Origin: Ancylobacter sp. WKF20
Lineage (GTDB): Bacteria > Pseudomonadota > Alphaproteobacteria > Rhizobiales > Xanthobacteraceae
DNA: 64,000 nucleotides
Reading direction: 5' to 3'
Assembly: GCF_029760895.1 (NCBI RefSeq)
Contig: NZ_CP121679.1
Span: forward strand, 2,480,001-2,544,000
The position numbers and the translations under genes are program-made. Of this stretch, positions 37,334-46,260 are shown piece by piece (the first letter of the stretch is position 1; the number at the start of each line of letters is the position of its first letter). The notes beneath the pieces were generated by a model. It was not told the DNA's origin. It searched no databases and was given only the letters and a program-made list of their open reading frames with translations.

Positions 37334-38236
37334 TTAGGCGGCCCGCGCACCGTCCCGCGCCGCCCTCATGTCGCGCCCCGGCGGGAGGCCAAACAGGCGC
37401 GCATAGTCGCGGGTGAATTGCGGCACGCTTTCATAGCCGACGGCGAAGGCCGCGCGGCCCGCCGCCAACCCCTCCGCCGCCATCAGCCGGCGCGCCTCGA
37501 TCAGCCGAAGCTGCTTGTGGAACTGCAGCGGCGTCAGCGAGGTCACCGCGCGGAAATGCTGGTGAAAGGAAGAGACGCTCATTCTCGCCTCCGCCGCCAG
37601 CCGCTCCACGCCGATGGGGCGGGTGAACTCCGCCCGCAACAGCGCCACCGCCCGCCCGATCCGCCGCGCATGGCTGTCCGGCCATCCAAGACGCCGGATC
37701 GCCGGGCCGTGGCGGCCCATCAGCAGCCAGTAGTGCATCTCGCGAATAAGGGGCGCCTGCAGCACCGGCAGGGCCGCCGGACGATCGAGCAAGCGCATCA
37801 GCCGCAGCGCGGCATCCGCGACTTCCGTGTCGGTCGTGTCGACCCGCACCGGCATCCCGTCGGACATCTCGGCCGGCTTCGTCTCGCCAGCCAGTTCCGC
37901 GATCACAGCCGGATCGAGTTCCAGCACCAGCGAGAGATAAGGTTCAGCGTGGCTCGCTTTGGTGATCTGGCTGACAATGGGCACATCCGCCGAGATGAGC
38001 AGCGTTTCGCCCGCGCCGAACTCATGGCTGCCCGCGCCCTGCGTCACCTGCTTGCCGCCCTGCACCACCAGACACACCAGCGGGCGGGCAATGGCGTGGG
38101 TCACGCCCTCCGGCGCCGGCACGCGGAAAATCTTCAAAGCGGGAATGGGCGTCGGCGCCAACCCGTCCGCATCCGCGTAAAGCCGGCCATGGCGCGCGAC
38201 GGCATCGAGAAGCGAGGTGTCGATCGGATGGGTCAT
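37334..38236 (-). CDS. AraC-family transcriptional regulator (cupin_6 N-domain)
   Basis: This 300-residue regulator has an N-terminal cupin-like effector domain (about 30-170, with PLVCLVVQGGKQVTQGAGSHEFGAGE) and a C-terminal double helix-turn-helix (about 195-290). The latter contains RMSVSSFHQHFRAVTSLTPLQ and FAVGYESVPQFTRDYARLFG. It matches the regulators that sit beside short-chain dehydrogenase genes. It is divergent from such a gene at 38369, its probable target, with 132 bp between the starts. Confidence 0.92.
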   Translation of the reverse strand: MTHPIDTSLLDAVARHGRLYADADGLAPTPIPALKIFRVPAPEGVTHAIARPLVCLVVQGGKQVTQGAGSHEFGAGETLLISADVPIVSQITKASHAEPYLSLVLELDPAVIAELAGETKPAEMSDGMPVRVDTTDTEVADAALRLMRLLDRPAALPVLQAPLIREMHYWLLMGRHGPAIRRLGWPDSHARRIGRAVALLRAEFTRPIGVERLAAEARMSVSSFHQHFRAVTSLTPLQFHKQLRLIEARRLMAAEGLAAGRAAFAVGYESVPQFTRDYARLFGLPPGRDMRAARDGARAA

Positions 38237-38368
38237 GCGATCACTCTAGCGTAGCCGGGCCCCGCCGCCAGTCACTTTGGAGAATCAGGCAAGAAGTCTC
38301 GGTCATCCGGCAAAACCTGCCGTGTCGCGCGTTCCATATCTGGACCATCCCACCGACAGGAGACGGAT

Positions 38369-39124
38369 ATGACCACGATCACCCTCATCACCGGCGGCAG
38401 CCGTGGCCTCGGCCGCAACACCGCCCTTGCCGTCGCCCGGCAGGGCGGCGATGTCGTGCTGACCTATCAGAGCCGCGCCGAGGACGCCCAGGCCGTCGTC
38501 GCCGAGATCGCGGCACTGGGACGCAAGGCGGTGGCCTTGCAGCTCGACACCGGCAAGGTCGCCGGGTTCCCCGATTTCGCCGCCCGCCTGCGCGCGGCCC
38601 TCGCCGAGACCTTCGGCCGCGAGACCGTCGACCACCTCGTGAACAATGCCGGCCATGGCGACTACGCCGCCATTACCGACACGACCGAGGCGCAGTTCGA
38701 CCGGCTGGTGGACGTTCACCTCAAGGGCGTGTTCTTCCTCACCCAGACGCTGCTGCCGCTCATCGCCGATGGCGGGCGCATTGTGAACTTCTCCTCCGGC
38801 CTCACCCGCTTCGCCTATCCCGGCTATGCCGCCTATGCGGCGATGAAGGGTGCGGTGGAGGTGCTGACGCGCTACCTCGCCAAGGAGCTGGGCGCGCGCG
38901 GCATTGCGGTCAATACGGTGGCGCCCGGCGCGATCGAGACCGATTTCGGCGGCGGCGCGGTGCGCGACAATGCCGAGATCAACCGCCACATCGCCAGCAT
39001 CACAGCGCTCGGCCGCGTCGGCGTCGCCGATGATATCGGGCCGATGGTGGCGAGCCTGCTCACCCCGGCTAACCGCTGGGTCAATGCCCAGCGCATCGAG
39101 GTCTCCGGCGGTCAGGCGATCTGA
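38369..39124 (+). CDS. Short-chain dehydrogenase/reductase (SDR)
   Basis: This 251-residue classical SDR has the NAD(P) motif TGGSRGLG (8-15), NNAG, the catalytic Ser in VNFSSGL, and Tyr/Lys in AAYAAMKGAVEV. The C-terminal PGAIETDFGGG and NAQRIEVSGGQAI are as usual in the family. Substrate is unknown. It is divergent from an AraC regulator, a pairing often induced by aldehydes or xenobiotics; that is inference. AGGAGA precedes the ATG. Confidence 0.92.
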   Translation: MTTITLITGGSRGLGRNTALAVARQGGDVVLTYQSRAEDAQAVVAEIAALGRKAVALQLDTGKVAGFPDFAARLRAALAETFGRETVDHLVNNAGHGDYAAITDTTEAQFDRLVDVHLKGVFFLTQTLLPLIADGGRIVNFSSGLTRFAYPGYAAYAAMKGAVEVLTRYLAKELGARGIAVNTVAPGAIETDFGGGAVRDNAEINRHIASITALGRVGVADDIGPMVASLLTPANRWVNAQRIEVSGGQAI

Positions 39125-39147
39125 ACCCGATCCCGTTCAGCCAACAA

Positions 39148-39173
39148 AAAAGCCGGGGCATGCCCCGGCTTTT
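39148..39173. terminator. Bidirectional terminator between the SDR gene and rplS
   Basis: A 26-base perfect palindrome with AAAAGCCGGGG and CCCCGGCTTTT arms serves both convergent genes. Confidence 0.9.
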
Positions 39174-39211
39174 CCATGTGCGGACCAGAGAGCCCGCCCT
39201 GAAGCTGCCGA

Positions 39212-39610
39212 TCACTCGGCGGCGACGGGGGCCTTCTTGCCCTTGTTCTTGTCCTGGCGCTCGGCGATACGGGCCGACTTGCCGCGACGGTCGCGCAGGT
39301 AATACAGCTTGGCGCGACGCACCTTGCCGCGACGGACAACCTTCAGGCTGTCGATGTTCGGCGAGTAGATCGGGAAGACGCGCTCGACGCCTTCGCCATA
39401 GGAAATCTTGCGGACGGTGAAGCTCTCATTGATGCCGCCACCATTGCGGGCGATCACGACACCTTCATAGGCCTGCACGCGGGTGCGCTCGCCTTCCTTC
39501 ACCTTGACGTTCACGATCACCGTGTCGCCGGGCTGGAAGTCGGGAATGGCGCGGACGGCGGCCAGCTTGGCGGCCTGCTCGTCATCGAGCTCTTTAATGA
39601 TATCGACCAT
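39212..39610 (-). CDS. rplS: 50S ribosomal protein L19
   Basis: L19 lies at the 30S-50S interface. The 132-residue protein has the family segments [30 protein letters not shown] and [15 protein letters not shown], plus a Lys/Ala-rich C-terminal tail. In most bacteria it directly follows trmD. Here the two are separated by a DUF1036 gene on the opposite strand, so rplS must have its own promoter in the gap before 39792. Confidence 0.97.
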   Translation of the reverse strand: MVDIIKELDDEQAAKLAAVRAIPDFQPGDTVIVNVKVKEGERTRVQAYEGVVIARNGGGINESFTVRKISYGEGVERVFPIYSPNIDSLKVVRRGKVRRAKLYYLRDRRGKSARIAERQDKNKGKKAPVAAE

Positions 39611-39724
39611 GTTATCACCTCAGGCGAGGTCGGCTGCGGGACGTCAAACCCTGCCGCTCGCATCTTGCTGTTGTCAGTTCGGTAGTGACGGCGGGCCGTA
39701 TACGCGAGACGGATGGGTTTGTCA

Positions 39725-39740
39725 TGCAATTTTCATTGCA
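39725..39740 (+). promoter_or_regulatory. Palindromic operator-like site before the DUF1036 gene
   Basis: TGCAAT and ATTGCA are perfect inverted repeats around TTTC, 51 bases upstream of the ATG of the DUF1036 gene and 115 bases upstream of rplS on the other strand. It could control either gene. Confidence 0.45.
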
Positions 39741-39791
39741 CCCGCTACCCGGATAAGGTCGACTGACCGTTTGAGAGAGCGGGGGCTTCTA

Positions 39792-40235
39792 ATGCGTCAG
39801 TTTTGCGTCCTGTCGGCTGTGGCCGTCACGGGACTCCTGTGCCATGTGTCCGAGGGCAAGGCCGATTTCAAAATCTGCAACAGGGCAAAGGAAACGGTGA
39901 ATTTGTCGATCGGCTATGACAACTCCGACTATGGCTGGACGTCGGAGGGGTGGTGGAAGCTGGAAGAGGATGAGTGCACCGTGATGATCCGCGGCAATCT
40001 CGCCAACCGCTATTACTACATCTATGCGGCGGGAGAAGAGGGTGGCACGTGGTCAGGCTCCGATAAGCAGAAAGGCGGCAATTTCTGCGTCGCACCTCAG
40101 AAATACACCCTGCATAATCGCGAATATGAGACCGACAACACGCTCGATTGTGAATCCGGCGGCTTCACGGGCGTGAAATTCGACGAAGTCGACACAAAGA
40201 ACAATAAGAACTTCACCTATGAGCTGACCGAATGA
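39792..40235 (+). CDS. DUF1036 domain-containing exported protein
   Basis: This 147-residue protein has an N-terminal signal peptide (MRQFCVLSAVAVTGLLCHV, cleavage near GKADF). The mature DUF1036 domain has the family pattern FKICNRAKETVNLSIGY, WTSEGWWKLEEDEC and RYYYIYAAGEE, and paired Cys. The function of the family is unknown. Codon use has lower third-position GC than its neighbours (many AAT, TAT, AAA), so it may be a later arrival. It sits on the plus strand between rplS and trmD, 19 bp from the trmD stop. It follows a palindrome and a GAGAGAGCGGGGG leader. Confidence 0.88.
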   Translation: MRQFCVLSAVAVTGLLCHVSEGKADFKICNRAKETVNLSIGYDNSDYGWTSEGWWKLEEDECTVMIRGNLANRYYYIYAAGEEGGTWSGSDKQKGGNFCVAPQKYTLHNREYETDNTLDCESGGFTGVKFDEVDTKNNKNFTYELTE

Positions 40236-40254
40236 ACGCGCGGAAACAGCGCGC

Positions 40255-40956
40255 TCACTTCCCGCCGGTTTCGCGATAGGCCGCCCACAAATCTGGCCGG
40301 CGCGCGCGGGTAACGGCTTCCGCCTGCTCGCGCCGCCAGCGCGCCACCTTGGCGTGGTCGCCGCTGGTGAGGATGGCGGGAATCTCCAGCCCCTCGAAGC
40401 TCGGCGGGCGGGTATATTGCGGGTACTCCAGCAGCCCGGCGGAGAAGCTCTCCTCGGTGCCGGATTCCGGGTGGCCCATCACACCCGGCAGCAGCCGCAC
40501 GCAGGCATCGAGCAGCACCAGCGCGCCAATCTCCCCGCCCGACAGCACGACATCGCCGACGGAGACTTCCTCCAGTCCGCGCGCGGCGACGAGGCGATCA
40601 TCCACCCCCTCGAACCGCCCGCAGACGATGACGACGCCCTCCCCGGCGCTGAGTTCGCGCACGCGCTTCTGCGTCAGCGGCGCGCCGCGCGGCGTCATGA
40701 GCAGGCGCGGGCGGGTGTCGCCCTCAGGCGCGGCGGCGTCAATGGCACGGGCGAGCACATCCACCCGCATCACCATGCCCGGCCCGCCACCGGCCGGCGT
40801 GTCGTCCACGGAGCGGTGACGGTCCGTGGCGTGATCGCGCGGGTCGACCGTCTCCAGCCCCCACGCCCCCTGCCCCAGCGCCCGCCCGGCCAGCGACAGG
40901 CCCAGCGGGCCGGGGAACATGTCGGGGAAGATGGTGACGAGGGAGGCGCGCCACAT
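40255..40956 (-). CDS. trmD: tRNA (guanine-N1)-methyltransferase TrmD
   Basis: TrmD methylates G37 next to the anticodon, preventing frameshifts. The 233-residue knot-fold enzyme starts with [15 protein letters not shown] and has [13 protein letters not shown]. The SAM-binding trefoil knot contains [19 protein letters not shown] sequence ([20 protein letters not shown]) and [14 protein letters not shown]. It follows rimM on the minus strand after a gap containing a palindromic repeat copy. rplS, its usual partner, is displaced by one gene. Confidence 0.96.
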   Translation of the reverse strand: MWRASLVTIFPDMFPGPLGLSLAGRALGQGAWGLETVDPRDHATDRHRSVDDTPAGGGPGMVMRVDVLARAIDAAAPEGDTRPRLLMTPRGAPLTQKRVRELSAGEGVVIVCGRFEGVDDRLVAARGLEEVSVGDVVLSGGEIGALVLLDACVRLLPGVMGHPESGTEESFSAGLLEYPQYTRPPSFEGLEIPAILTSGDHAKVARWRREQAEAVTRARRPDLWAAYRETGGK

Positions 40957-40993
40957 GGCAGGTTTTCCGATCCGGTGGCCAACGTCGTCCGGC

Positions 40994-41093
40994 CGTCAAC
41001 CCGGAATGGCCGCAGGCCATATCCGGGATCGCATGAGAGATGGTCTTTACGGCGCGCGATCCCGACTCTGCGATTCGCTTGGCCGGGATGACG
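40994..41093. repeat. Copy of the composite palindromic repeat (trmD-rimM gap)
   Basis: A diverged left half (CGTCAACCCGG ... CCGGGATCGC) and a right half (GCGATCCCGACT ... CCGGGATGACG) are separated by about 25 bases. This copy is the least conserved of the two-halved set and lies within a probable operon. Confidence 0.7.
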
Positions 41094-41098
41094 ACAGA

Positions 41099-41650
41099 CT
41101 ATCCCCGGTCCGCTTCCGGTGGCGGAGCTTCCTCGATCGCCCAGTCGCCCGGCTCGACGGTGAGGCGCCCGGCCTTGATGTCGACGCTCGGCACCACGGC
41201 GCGGGTGAAGGGCAGCATGATCGTCTTGCCGCCACCTTCGGGCGAAATTTCCAGAATGTCGCCGGCGCCGAAATCATGCACCGCGACCACCTTGCCGAAG
41301 GCTTCGCCCCCGGTGGTGACAGCTTTGAGCCCGATCAGGTCGGCCTGGTAGAAATCGTCCTCGTCCTCCGGCGGGGGCAGGAGGTCGCGGGCGACATAGA
41401 TCCCGGTATTGGTCAGCGCCTCGGCCGCTTCGCGGGTCGAAACCCCGTCGAGACGGGCGACGAAGTGTTCCTTGCCCGGCCGCATCGACGCGATGCGGAA
41501 GACGCGCGTGCCGGCCTCGTCGGTCAGCGGCGCGTAATCGGTGAGGGCGTCGGGATCATCCGCGAAGATGAACAGCCGCACCTCGCCCTTCACCCCATGC
41601 GGGGCGCCGATGCGGGCAAGCATGATGCGGTCGGTCGGCATGGGCACCAT
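41099..41650 (-). CDS. rimM: Ribosome maturation factor RimM
   Basis: RimM binds S19 and helps fold the 30S head. The 183-residue protein has the RimM domain start IMLARIGAPHGVKGEVRLFIFADDP and a C-terminal PRC barrel (DLIGLKAVTTGGEAFGKVVAVHDFGAGDILEI region). In-frame ATGs at 41650, 41641 and 41623 are all possible; the longest is listed. It is followed by trmD and preceded by rpsP after a 150-bp gap that carries a second type of dispersed repeat. Confidence 0.94.
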   Translation of the reverse strand: MVPMPTDRIMLARIGAPHGVKGEVRLFIFADDPDALTDYAPLTDEAGTRVFRIASMRPGKEHFVARLDGVSTREAAEALTNTGIYVARDLLPPPEDEDDFYQADLIGLKAVTTGGEAFGKVVAVHDFGAGDILEISPEGGGKTIMLPFTRAVVPSVDIKAGRLTVEPGDWAIEEAPPPEADRG

Positions 41651-41667
41651 CCAGCGTGCGGTACGAA

Positions 41668-41765
41668 CCCTCTCCCCGTCGGGGAGAGGGTCTGGGTGAG
41701 GGGCGGCCGCCTGGCGACTTCCCCCTCACCCGGCCCTTCAGGTCGACCTCTCCCCTTGAGGAAAG
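41668..41765. repeat. CCCTCTCCCC-type nested palindromic repeat (rpsP-rimM gap)
   Basis: CCCTCTCCCC/GGGGAGAGGG (41668-41690) forms a tight hairpin. It is followed by GGGTGAGGGG (41694-41703) and its complement CCCCTCACCC (41722-41731), then a partial CCTCTCCCCTT. From memory, similar CTC-rich intergenic palindromes are common in many Proteobacteria. Only this copy is seen in the window. Confidence 0.75.
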
Positions 41766-41802
41766 GTGAAGCCGGCGCGAACGCCAGCTCAGGTCAGTCG
41801 CC

Positions 41803-42171
41803 TCACTCCGCCGAAGCGGCGGCAGCGGCGGCGGCGGCTTCAGCCTTGGCGGCTTCGGCGGCGCGCTCCTGCGCCTTCTTGCCGGGGACGGCCTTGTTCG
41901 GGTTGTTGCGGGCTTCGCGCTTCACCAGCTCGAGGCTGTCGAGGAAGCGGGCGACGCGGTCGGTCGGCTGGGCGCCCTTGGCGAGCCAGGCCTTGGCCTT
42001 CTCGACGTCGAGGGTGAAGCGGTCGGCGGCGTCCTTGGGCTTCAGCGGATCGAAGGTGCCGATCTTCTCGATGAAGCGGCCATCGCGCGGCGAGCGCGAG
42101 TCGGCAACGACGATGCGGTAATAGGGACGCTTCTTGGCGCCGCCACGGGCGAGACGGATCTTGAGGGACAT
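41803..42171 (-). CDS. rpsP: 30S ribosomal protein S16
   Basis: S16 stabilises the 30S body. The 122-residue protein begins [20 protein letters not shown] and has [15 protein letters not shown]-terminal Ala/Lys/Glu-rich extension (from about residue 88, ending in a poly-Ala run) is common in Alphaproteobacteria. It lies between ffh and rimM in the conserved SRP/ribosome operon. Confidence 0.97.
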   Translation of the reverse strand: MSLKIRLARGGAKKRPYYRIVVADSRSPRDGRFIEKIGTFDPLKPKDAADRFTLDVEKAKAWLAKGAQPTDRVARFLDSLELVKREARNNPNKAVPGKKAQERAAEAAKAEAAAAAAAASAE

Positions 42172-42215
42172 GGGGTCTTCCTTTCAGTAAGTCGGGTTCG
42201 TGTGTCGGTTTCAGC

Positions 42216-42322
42216 CATCATCCCGGACGCAGAGAGCGCAGCGAACGCAGATCCGGGATCGCTTTCCGCCAGGGCGGGGGAACGATCCCGGATCGGCGCT
42301 TGAGGCGCCGTCCGGGATGACG
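42216..42322. repeat. Copy of the composite palindromic repeat (ffh-rpsP gap)
   Basis: The outer arms CATCATCCCGG and CCGGGATGACGG bracket two hairpins. The inner ends read CCGGGATCGC and CGATCCCGGATCGG. It fills most of the 176-bp gap between ffh and rpsP, which are otherwise expected to be co-transcribed. Confidence 0.8.
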
Positions 42323-42347
42323 GCAAAGGGGTCAAATCATCGGGCCG

Positions 42348-43907
42348 TCACTTCTTCTTCGGCGGGAAACCCGGCAGGCCGGGAAGGCTGCCCGGCTTGC
42401 CAAGACCGGGAAAGCCGCCGGGGAAATTCGGCGGCAGGTTGGGCAGGCCGCCCCCCGGTCCGCCCATTCCCTTGCCGCCGCCGGGCATCTTCTCGGCGAG
42501 CTGCTTGAGCTGTTCGGGGCTCGGCATGCCCCCGCCCATGCCGCCACCGCCGCCAAGGCCGAACATGGAGGCCAGGCCCGCCATCGGCCCGCCGCGCTTG
42601 CCGGCGGCGTTGGCGCCCATCGCCTTCATCATGTCCGCCATCTGGCGGTGCATCTTCATCAGGCGGTTGACGTCCTCGACCTTGGTGCCGGAGCCGCTGG
42701 CGATGCGCTTGCGGCGGGAGGCGTCGAGCAGCTTCGGGTTGCGCCGCTCCTTCTTGGTCATCGAATCGATGATCGCCTTCTGCCGCTTCAGCACGCCGTC
42801 ATTCATGCCGGAGGCGGCGAGCTGGTTCTTCATCTTGCCGACGCCGGGGAGCATGCCCATCAGCCCGCCAAGGCCGCCGAGCTTCTCCATCTGGTCGAGC
42901 TGCATGCGCAGATCGTCGAGATCGAACTGCCCCTTGCGCATCCGCTCGGCGGCGGCCATCGCCTTTTCGGCGTCGATGTTCTCGACCGCCTTCTCAACGA
43001 GCGACACCACGTCGCCCATGCCGAGAATGCGCCCGGCGACGCGGCGGGGATCGAAATCCTCCAGCGCGTCCATCTTTTCGCCCGTGCCGAGCAGCTTGAT
43101 CGGCTTGCCGGTGACGGCGCGCATGGAAAGGGCGGCACCGCCGCGCCCGTCACCATCGGCGCGGGTCAGCACGATGCCGGTGAGGCCGACACGCTCGTCG
43201 AACGCCTTGGCGGTGTTCACCGCGTCCTGGCCGGTGAGGCTGTCGGCGACCAGCAGCACTTCATGCGGGTTGGTCGCCGCCTTGACCTCGGCGACCTCGG
43301 CCATCAGCGCTTCGTCGAGCGTGACGCGGCCGGCGGTGTCCAGCATGACCACGTCATAGCCACCGAGGCGGGCCGCCTCCATGGCGCGGCGGGCGATCTG
43401 CACGGCCGACTGGCCGGCGACGATCGGCAGGGTGGCGACGTTCACCTGCGTGCCGAGCGTGGCCAGCTGTTCCATCGCCGCCGGGCGGCGCGTGTCGAGC
43501 GAGGCCATCAGCACCTTGCGGTTGCCCCGCTCGGACAGGCGCTTGGCGATCTTGGCGGTAGAGGTGGTCTTGCCCGAGCCCTGAAGGCCGACCATCAGCA
43601 CCGGCACCGGCGGGGCGGCTTCGAGGTCGATCGGCTTGGCGTCGGAGCCGAGCATGGCGATGAGTTCGTCATGGACGATCTTCACCACCATCTGGCCGGG
43701 CGTGACCGACTTGATGACTTCGGCACCCACCGCGCGCGTGCGCACCCGGTCGGTGAAGGAGCGGACGGTGTCGAGCGCGACGTCCGCCTCGATCAGCGCC
43801 CGGCGCACCTCGCGCATGGCCTCGTTCACGTCGGCCTCGGTGAGGGCGCCGCGTCGTTTCAGCCGGTCGAGTATGCCGCCAAGGCGGTCGCTCAATGAAT
43901 CGAACAT
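42348..43907 (-). CDS. ffh: Signal recognition particle protein Ffh (SRP54)
   Basis: Ffh with 4.5S RNA targets nascent membrane proteins to FtsY. The 519-residue protein has the N-domain (1-85) and the GTPase domain with P-loop GLQGSGKT at 107-114, followed by DTRRPAAMEQL, DTAGR and TRADGDGRGG. The M-domain is Met-rich from about residue 325. The tail of about 60 residues is unusually Gly/Met/Pro-rich (GGGGGMGGGMPSPEQ and PGGGKGMGGPGGGLP). The ATG at 43905-43907 starts the conserved MFDSLSDRLGGI; the longer frame upstream is not used. Confidence 0.96.
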   Translation of the reverse strand: MFDSLSDRLGGILDRLKRRGALTEADVNEAMREVRRALIEADVALDTVRSFTDRVRTRAVGAEVIKSVTPGQMVVKIVHDELIAMLGSDAKPIDLEAAPPVPVLMVGLQGSGKTTSTAKIAKRLSERGNRKVLMASLDTRRPAAMEQLATLGTQVNVATLPIVAGQSAVQIARRAMEAARLGGYDVVMLDTAGRVTLDEALMAEVAEVKAATNPHEVLLVADSLTGQDAVNTAKAFDERVGLTGIVLTRADGDGRGGAALSMRAVTGKPIKLLGTGEKMDALEDFDPRRVAGRILGMGDVVSLVEKAVENIDAEKAMAAAERMRKGQFDLDDLRMQLDQMEKLGGLGGLMGMLPGVGKMKNQLAASGMNDGVLKRQKAIIDSMTKKERRNPKLLDASRRKRIASGSGTKVEDVNRLMKMHRQMADMMKAMGANAAGKRGGPMAGLASMFGLGGGGGMGGGMPSPEQLKQLAEKMPGGGKGMGGPGGGLPNLPPNFPGGFPGLGKPGSLPGLPGFPPKKK

Positions 43908-44187
43908 GCGTTCGCTCAGCTCCGTTCTCGCATCGGTGTACCCAAAGCCAAATGGCGCCCGAGGGCGCATCGCGCTGTCGGGCGTTGACCTCCGGGCTCA
44001 AGGCCCAGGCGGCGGATCGGCTCGCGGGTTATGCGAGGATGCCGGTCTGTTAGGCGCGGACGGCCGCAAAGTCAAGTTTCGCGCCCGTTTCGCCCCTCCA
44101 GCCCCCGCATTGCCGGCTCATGATCAAGGTCACGGCGGCGTAACAGCCGCAGCCTAGCCTGCGCCCAGGCTCGCAGGAAAAGCACCG

Positions 44188-45699
44188 ATGACCAAGCACC
44201 TCGCCTTGACCGCCGACCAGCTCGACACGCTCGACGACAGCGGGCTAATGGACGCCGTCCTCGCCCTTCGCGCCGCCGTGCTGGCGGAATCGGAACCGCG
44301 CCTCTCTGCCTTCGCCGACGCGGCCGGGCGGCCGGATGCCGCCCTCGCCAATCTCGCCCATTACCTCGCCGTGCGCCGGCATGATCTGCGCCCGCTCCAG
44401 CGCCAGCTCATGCGCCGGGGCCTGTCCTCGCTCGGCCGGCTGGAAAGCCGCGTCATCCCGACGCTCGACGCGGTGATCGTGGCGCTGGCCGCGCTCGCCG
44501 GCCGCGAGTCGCCCCTGCCCCGGCCAGACGCGCCCGACTTCTTCGCCGGCGCCGCCCGGCTCGATGCCGCGGCACAGGCCGCGCTCGGGCCTGAGCCGCA
44601 GGGCCGCGCCACCCGCATCATGGTCACGCTGCCCAGCGAGGCGGCGGGCGAGCCGGACTTCCTGCTCGCCCTCGCCCGGCGCGGCATGGACATCGCCCGC
44701 ATCAACTGCGCCCATGACGATGCCGCCGCCTGGCGCGCCATGGCGGCCCATGCGCGCGCCGCCGGCGAGACGCTCGGCCGGCGCATCACCGTGCTGATGG
44801 ACATTGCCGGGCCGAAGATCCGCACCGGCGCCGTGCTGCCGATGAAGAAGGGCAAGCCCACCGGCCGCCTGATGACCGGCGACGTCTTCCGGCTGGTTGC
44901 CGGAGGCGAGCCGCGCATCGACGAGGCCGTGCCCTACAGCGCCGCCGTCTCGCTGCCGGAGATCGTCACCCGCCTGAGCGTCGGCGACCGCGTGCGCTAC
45001 GACGACGGCAAGATCGAGGGCGTGGTGGAAAGCGTCAGCGACGGCGAGGCGGTGATCCGCGTGCGCCATGCCCGCGCCGCCGGCACCAAGCTGAAGCCGG
45101 AAAAGGGCCTCAACCTGCCGGACACCGCCCTCGGCCTCGCCCCGCTCACCGACAAGGATGACGCCGACCTCGCCACCGTCATCGACTGCGCCGACATGGT
45201 CGGCTATTCCTTCGTCAGCCGGCCGGAAGACATCGACCTGCTCGATGAGGCCATCGCCCGCCATGGGGCGGAACGTGCCCACCCGCTGGGTCTCATGGCG
45301 AAGATCGAGCGGCCGGAGGCGGTGACCAACCTGCCGGCGCTCATCGCACGCGCCGCCCGTCGCGGCGGCTTCAGCGTGATGATCGCGCGCGGCGACCTCG
45401 CCGCCGAGATCGGCTTCGAGCGCCTCGCCGAGATGCAGGAAGAGCTGCTGTGGATCTGCGAGGCGGCAGCGGTGCCGACCATCTGGGCGACGCAGGTGCT
45501 GGAAGACCTCGTGCGCGACGGCGTGCCCTCGCGCGGCGAGATGACGGACGCCGCCATGGCCGCCCGCGCCGAATGCGTGATGCTCAACAAGGGGCCGGCG
45601 GTGGGCGAGGCGGTCGAACTGCTCGACCGGCTGCTCGCCCGCATGTCGGATCATCTCGACAAGAAGACCCCGCAGCTGCGCGCCCTCACCTCCTGGTGA
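44188..45699 (+). CDS. Pyruvate kinase-like protein with N-terminal extension and no regulatory domain
   Basis: This 503-residue protein has a pyruvate-kinase barrel starting only at about residue 142 (ATRIMVTLPSEA). Active-site elements are retained: Arg171 in ARINCAHD, DIAGPKIRTG, Lys372 in LMAKIERPEA, the RGDLAAEIG loop and Thr435 in ATQVLEDLV. The B domain is present. The K+-binding Ser of the usual NFSHG is Ala175 here. The allosteric C-terminal domain is absent, and the chain ends about 55 residues after ATQ. The first 140 residues are helical and unfamiliar (HYLAVRRHDLRPLQRQLMRR). It may be a catalytically active, unregulated isoform or a divergent enzyme with another substrate. It is divergent from ffh. 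Confidence 0.85.
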   Translation: MTKHLALTADQLDTLDDSGLMDAVLALRAAVLAESEPRLSAFADAAGRPDAALANLAHYLAVRRHDLRPLQRQLMRRGLSSLGRLESRVIPTLDAVIVALAALAGRESPLPRPDAPDFFAGAARLDAAAQAALGPEPQGRATRIMVTLPSEAAGEPDFLLALARRGMDIARINCAHDDAAAWRAMAAHARAAGETLGRRITVLMDIAGPKIRTGAVLPMKKGKPTGRLMTGDVFRLVAGGEPRIDEAVPYSAAVSLPEIVTRLSVGDRVRYDDGKIEGVVESVSDGEAVIRVRHARAAGTKLKPEKGLNLPDTALGLAPLTDKDDADLATVIDCADMVGYSFVSRPEDIDLLDEAIARHGAERAHPLGLMAKIERPEAVTNLPALIARAARRGGFSVMIARGDLAAEIGFERLAEMQEELLWICEAAAVPTIWATQVLEDLVRDGVPSRGEMTDAAMAARAECVMLNKGPAVGEAVELLDRLLARMSDHLDKKTPQLRALTSW

Positions 45700-45711
45700 G
45701 CGGCACGCCGG

Positions 45712-46131
45712 TCAGGGCGCGACGAGATAGTGCGCGCCCCATTCGCTGGTCGGGATGGCCGCGCCGAGGGTGAAGGTGAAGCTCTTCACGTCCAGCCCGT
45801 CATGCTCGGTCTCGCAATCATAGGCGAGGTGATACCAGGTGCTGCCGCTGCGCACGGCGGCACCCGGCGCCTTGATGCGCCAGCCCTTCACCTGCGGATC
45901 GCGATAGGCATAGGCCACCATCTCGTCCGGGTGCAGGCCCTTGCTGCGCTGGACCTCGCCCATCGCCTTGGTGTTGCAGACCTGCTCGATGCGCTCGGAA
46001 GGCTCCAGCAGCATCATTTCGTCGCGGGTCGACCGGGCCATGCCCGGCGTGGCGGCGACGGTGACGGCCGCAACACAGCACAGACACCCCATGCGGATAA
46101 TGAGTGATCCGCCTGCCCTCGAAGATGCCAT
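45712..46131 (-). CDS. DUF930 domain-containing exported protein
   Basis: This 139-residue protein has an N-terminal hydrophobic signal (GCLCCVAAVTVAATPGMA). The DUF930-type core contains EMMLLEPSERIEQVCNTKAMGEV, AYAYRDPQVKGWRI and WYHLAYDCETE, with two conserved Cys likely joined in the periplasm. The family is found mainly in Rhizobiales and has no known role. In-frame ATGs at 46131 and 46092 are possible starts and neither has a clear ribosome-binding site. It is convergent with the pyruvate kinase gene and divergent from ccmC. Confidence 0.8.
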   Translation of the reverse strand: MASSRAGGSLIIRMGCLCCVAAVTVAATPGMARSTRDEMMLLEPSERIEQVCNTKAMGEVQRSKGLHPDEMVAYAYRDPQVKGWRIKAPGAAVRSGSTWYHLAYDCETEHDGLDVKSFTFTLGAAIPTSEWGAHYLVAP

Positions 46132-46260
46132 GGAAACGATTCCCTGCTCGCGCGATCTCCCGCTTTAATCGTCGAGTTGTGACCATCCTGTGGCCCCATC
46201 CGCAATGTGACGCATGGCCGGCGAGTTGCCGCTGCGCCCGCGCCGGATTAGAACCGCCCC

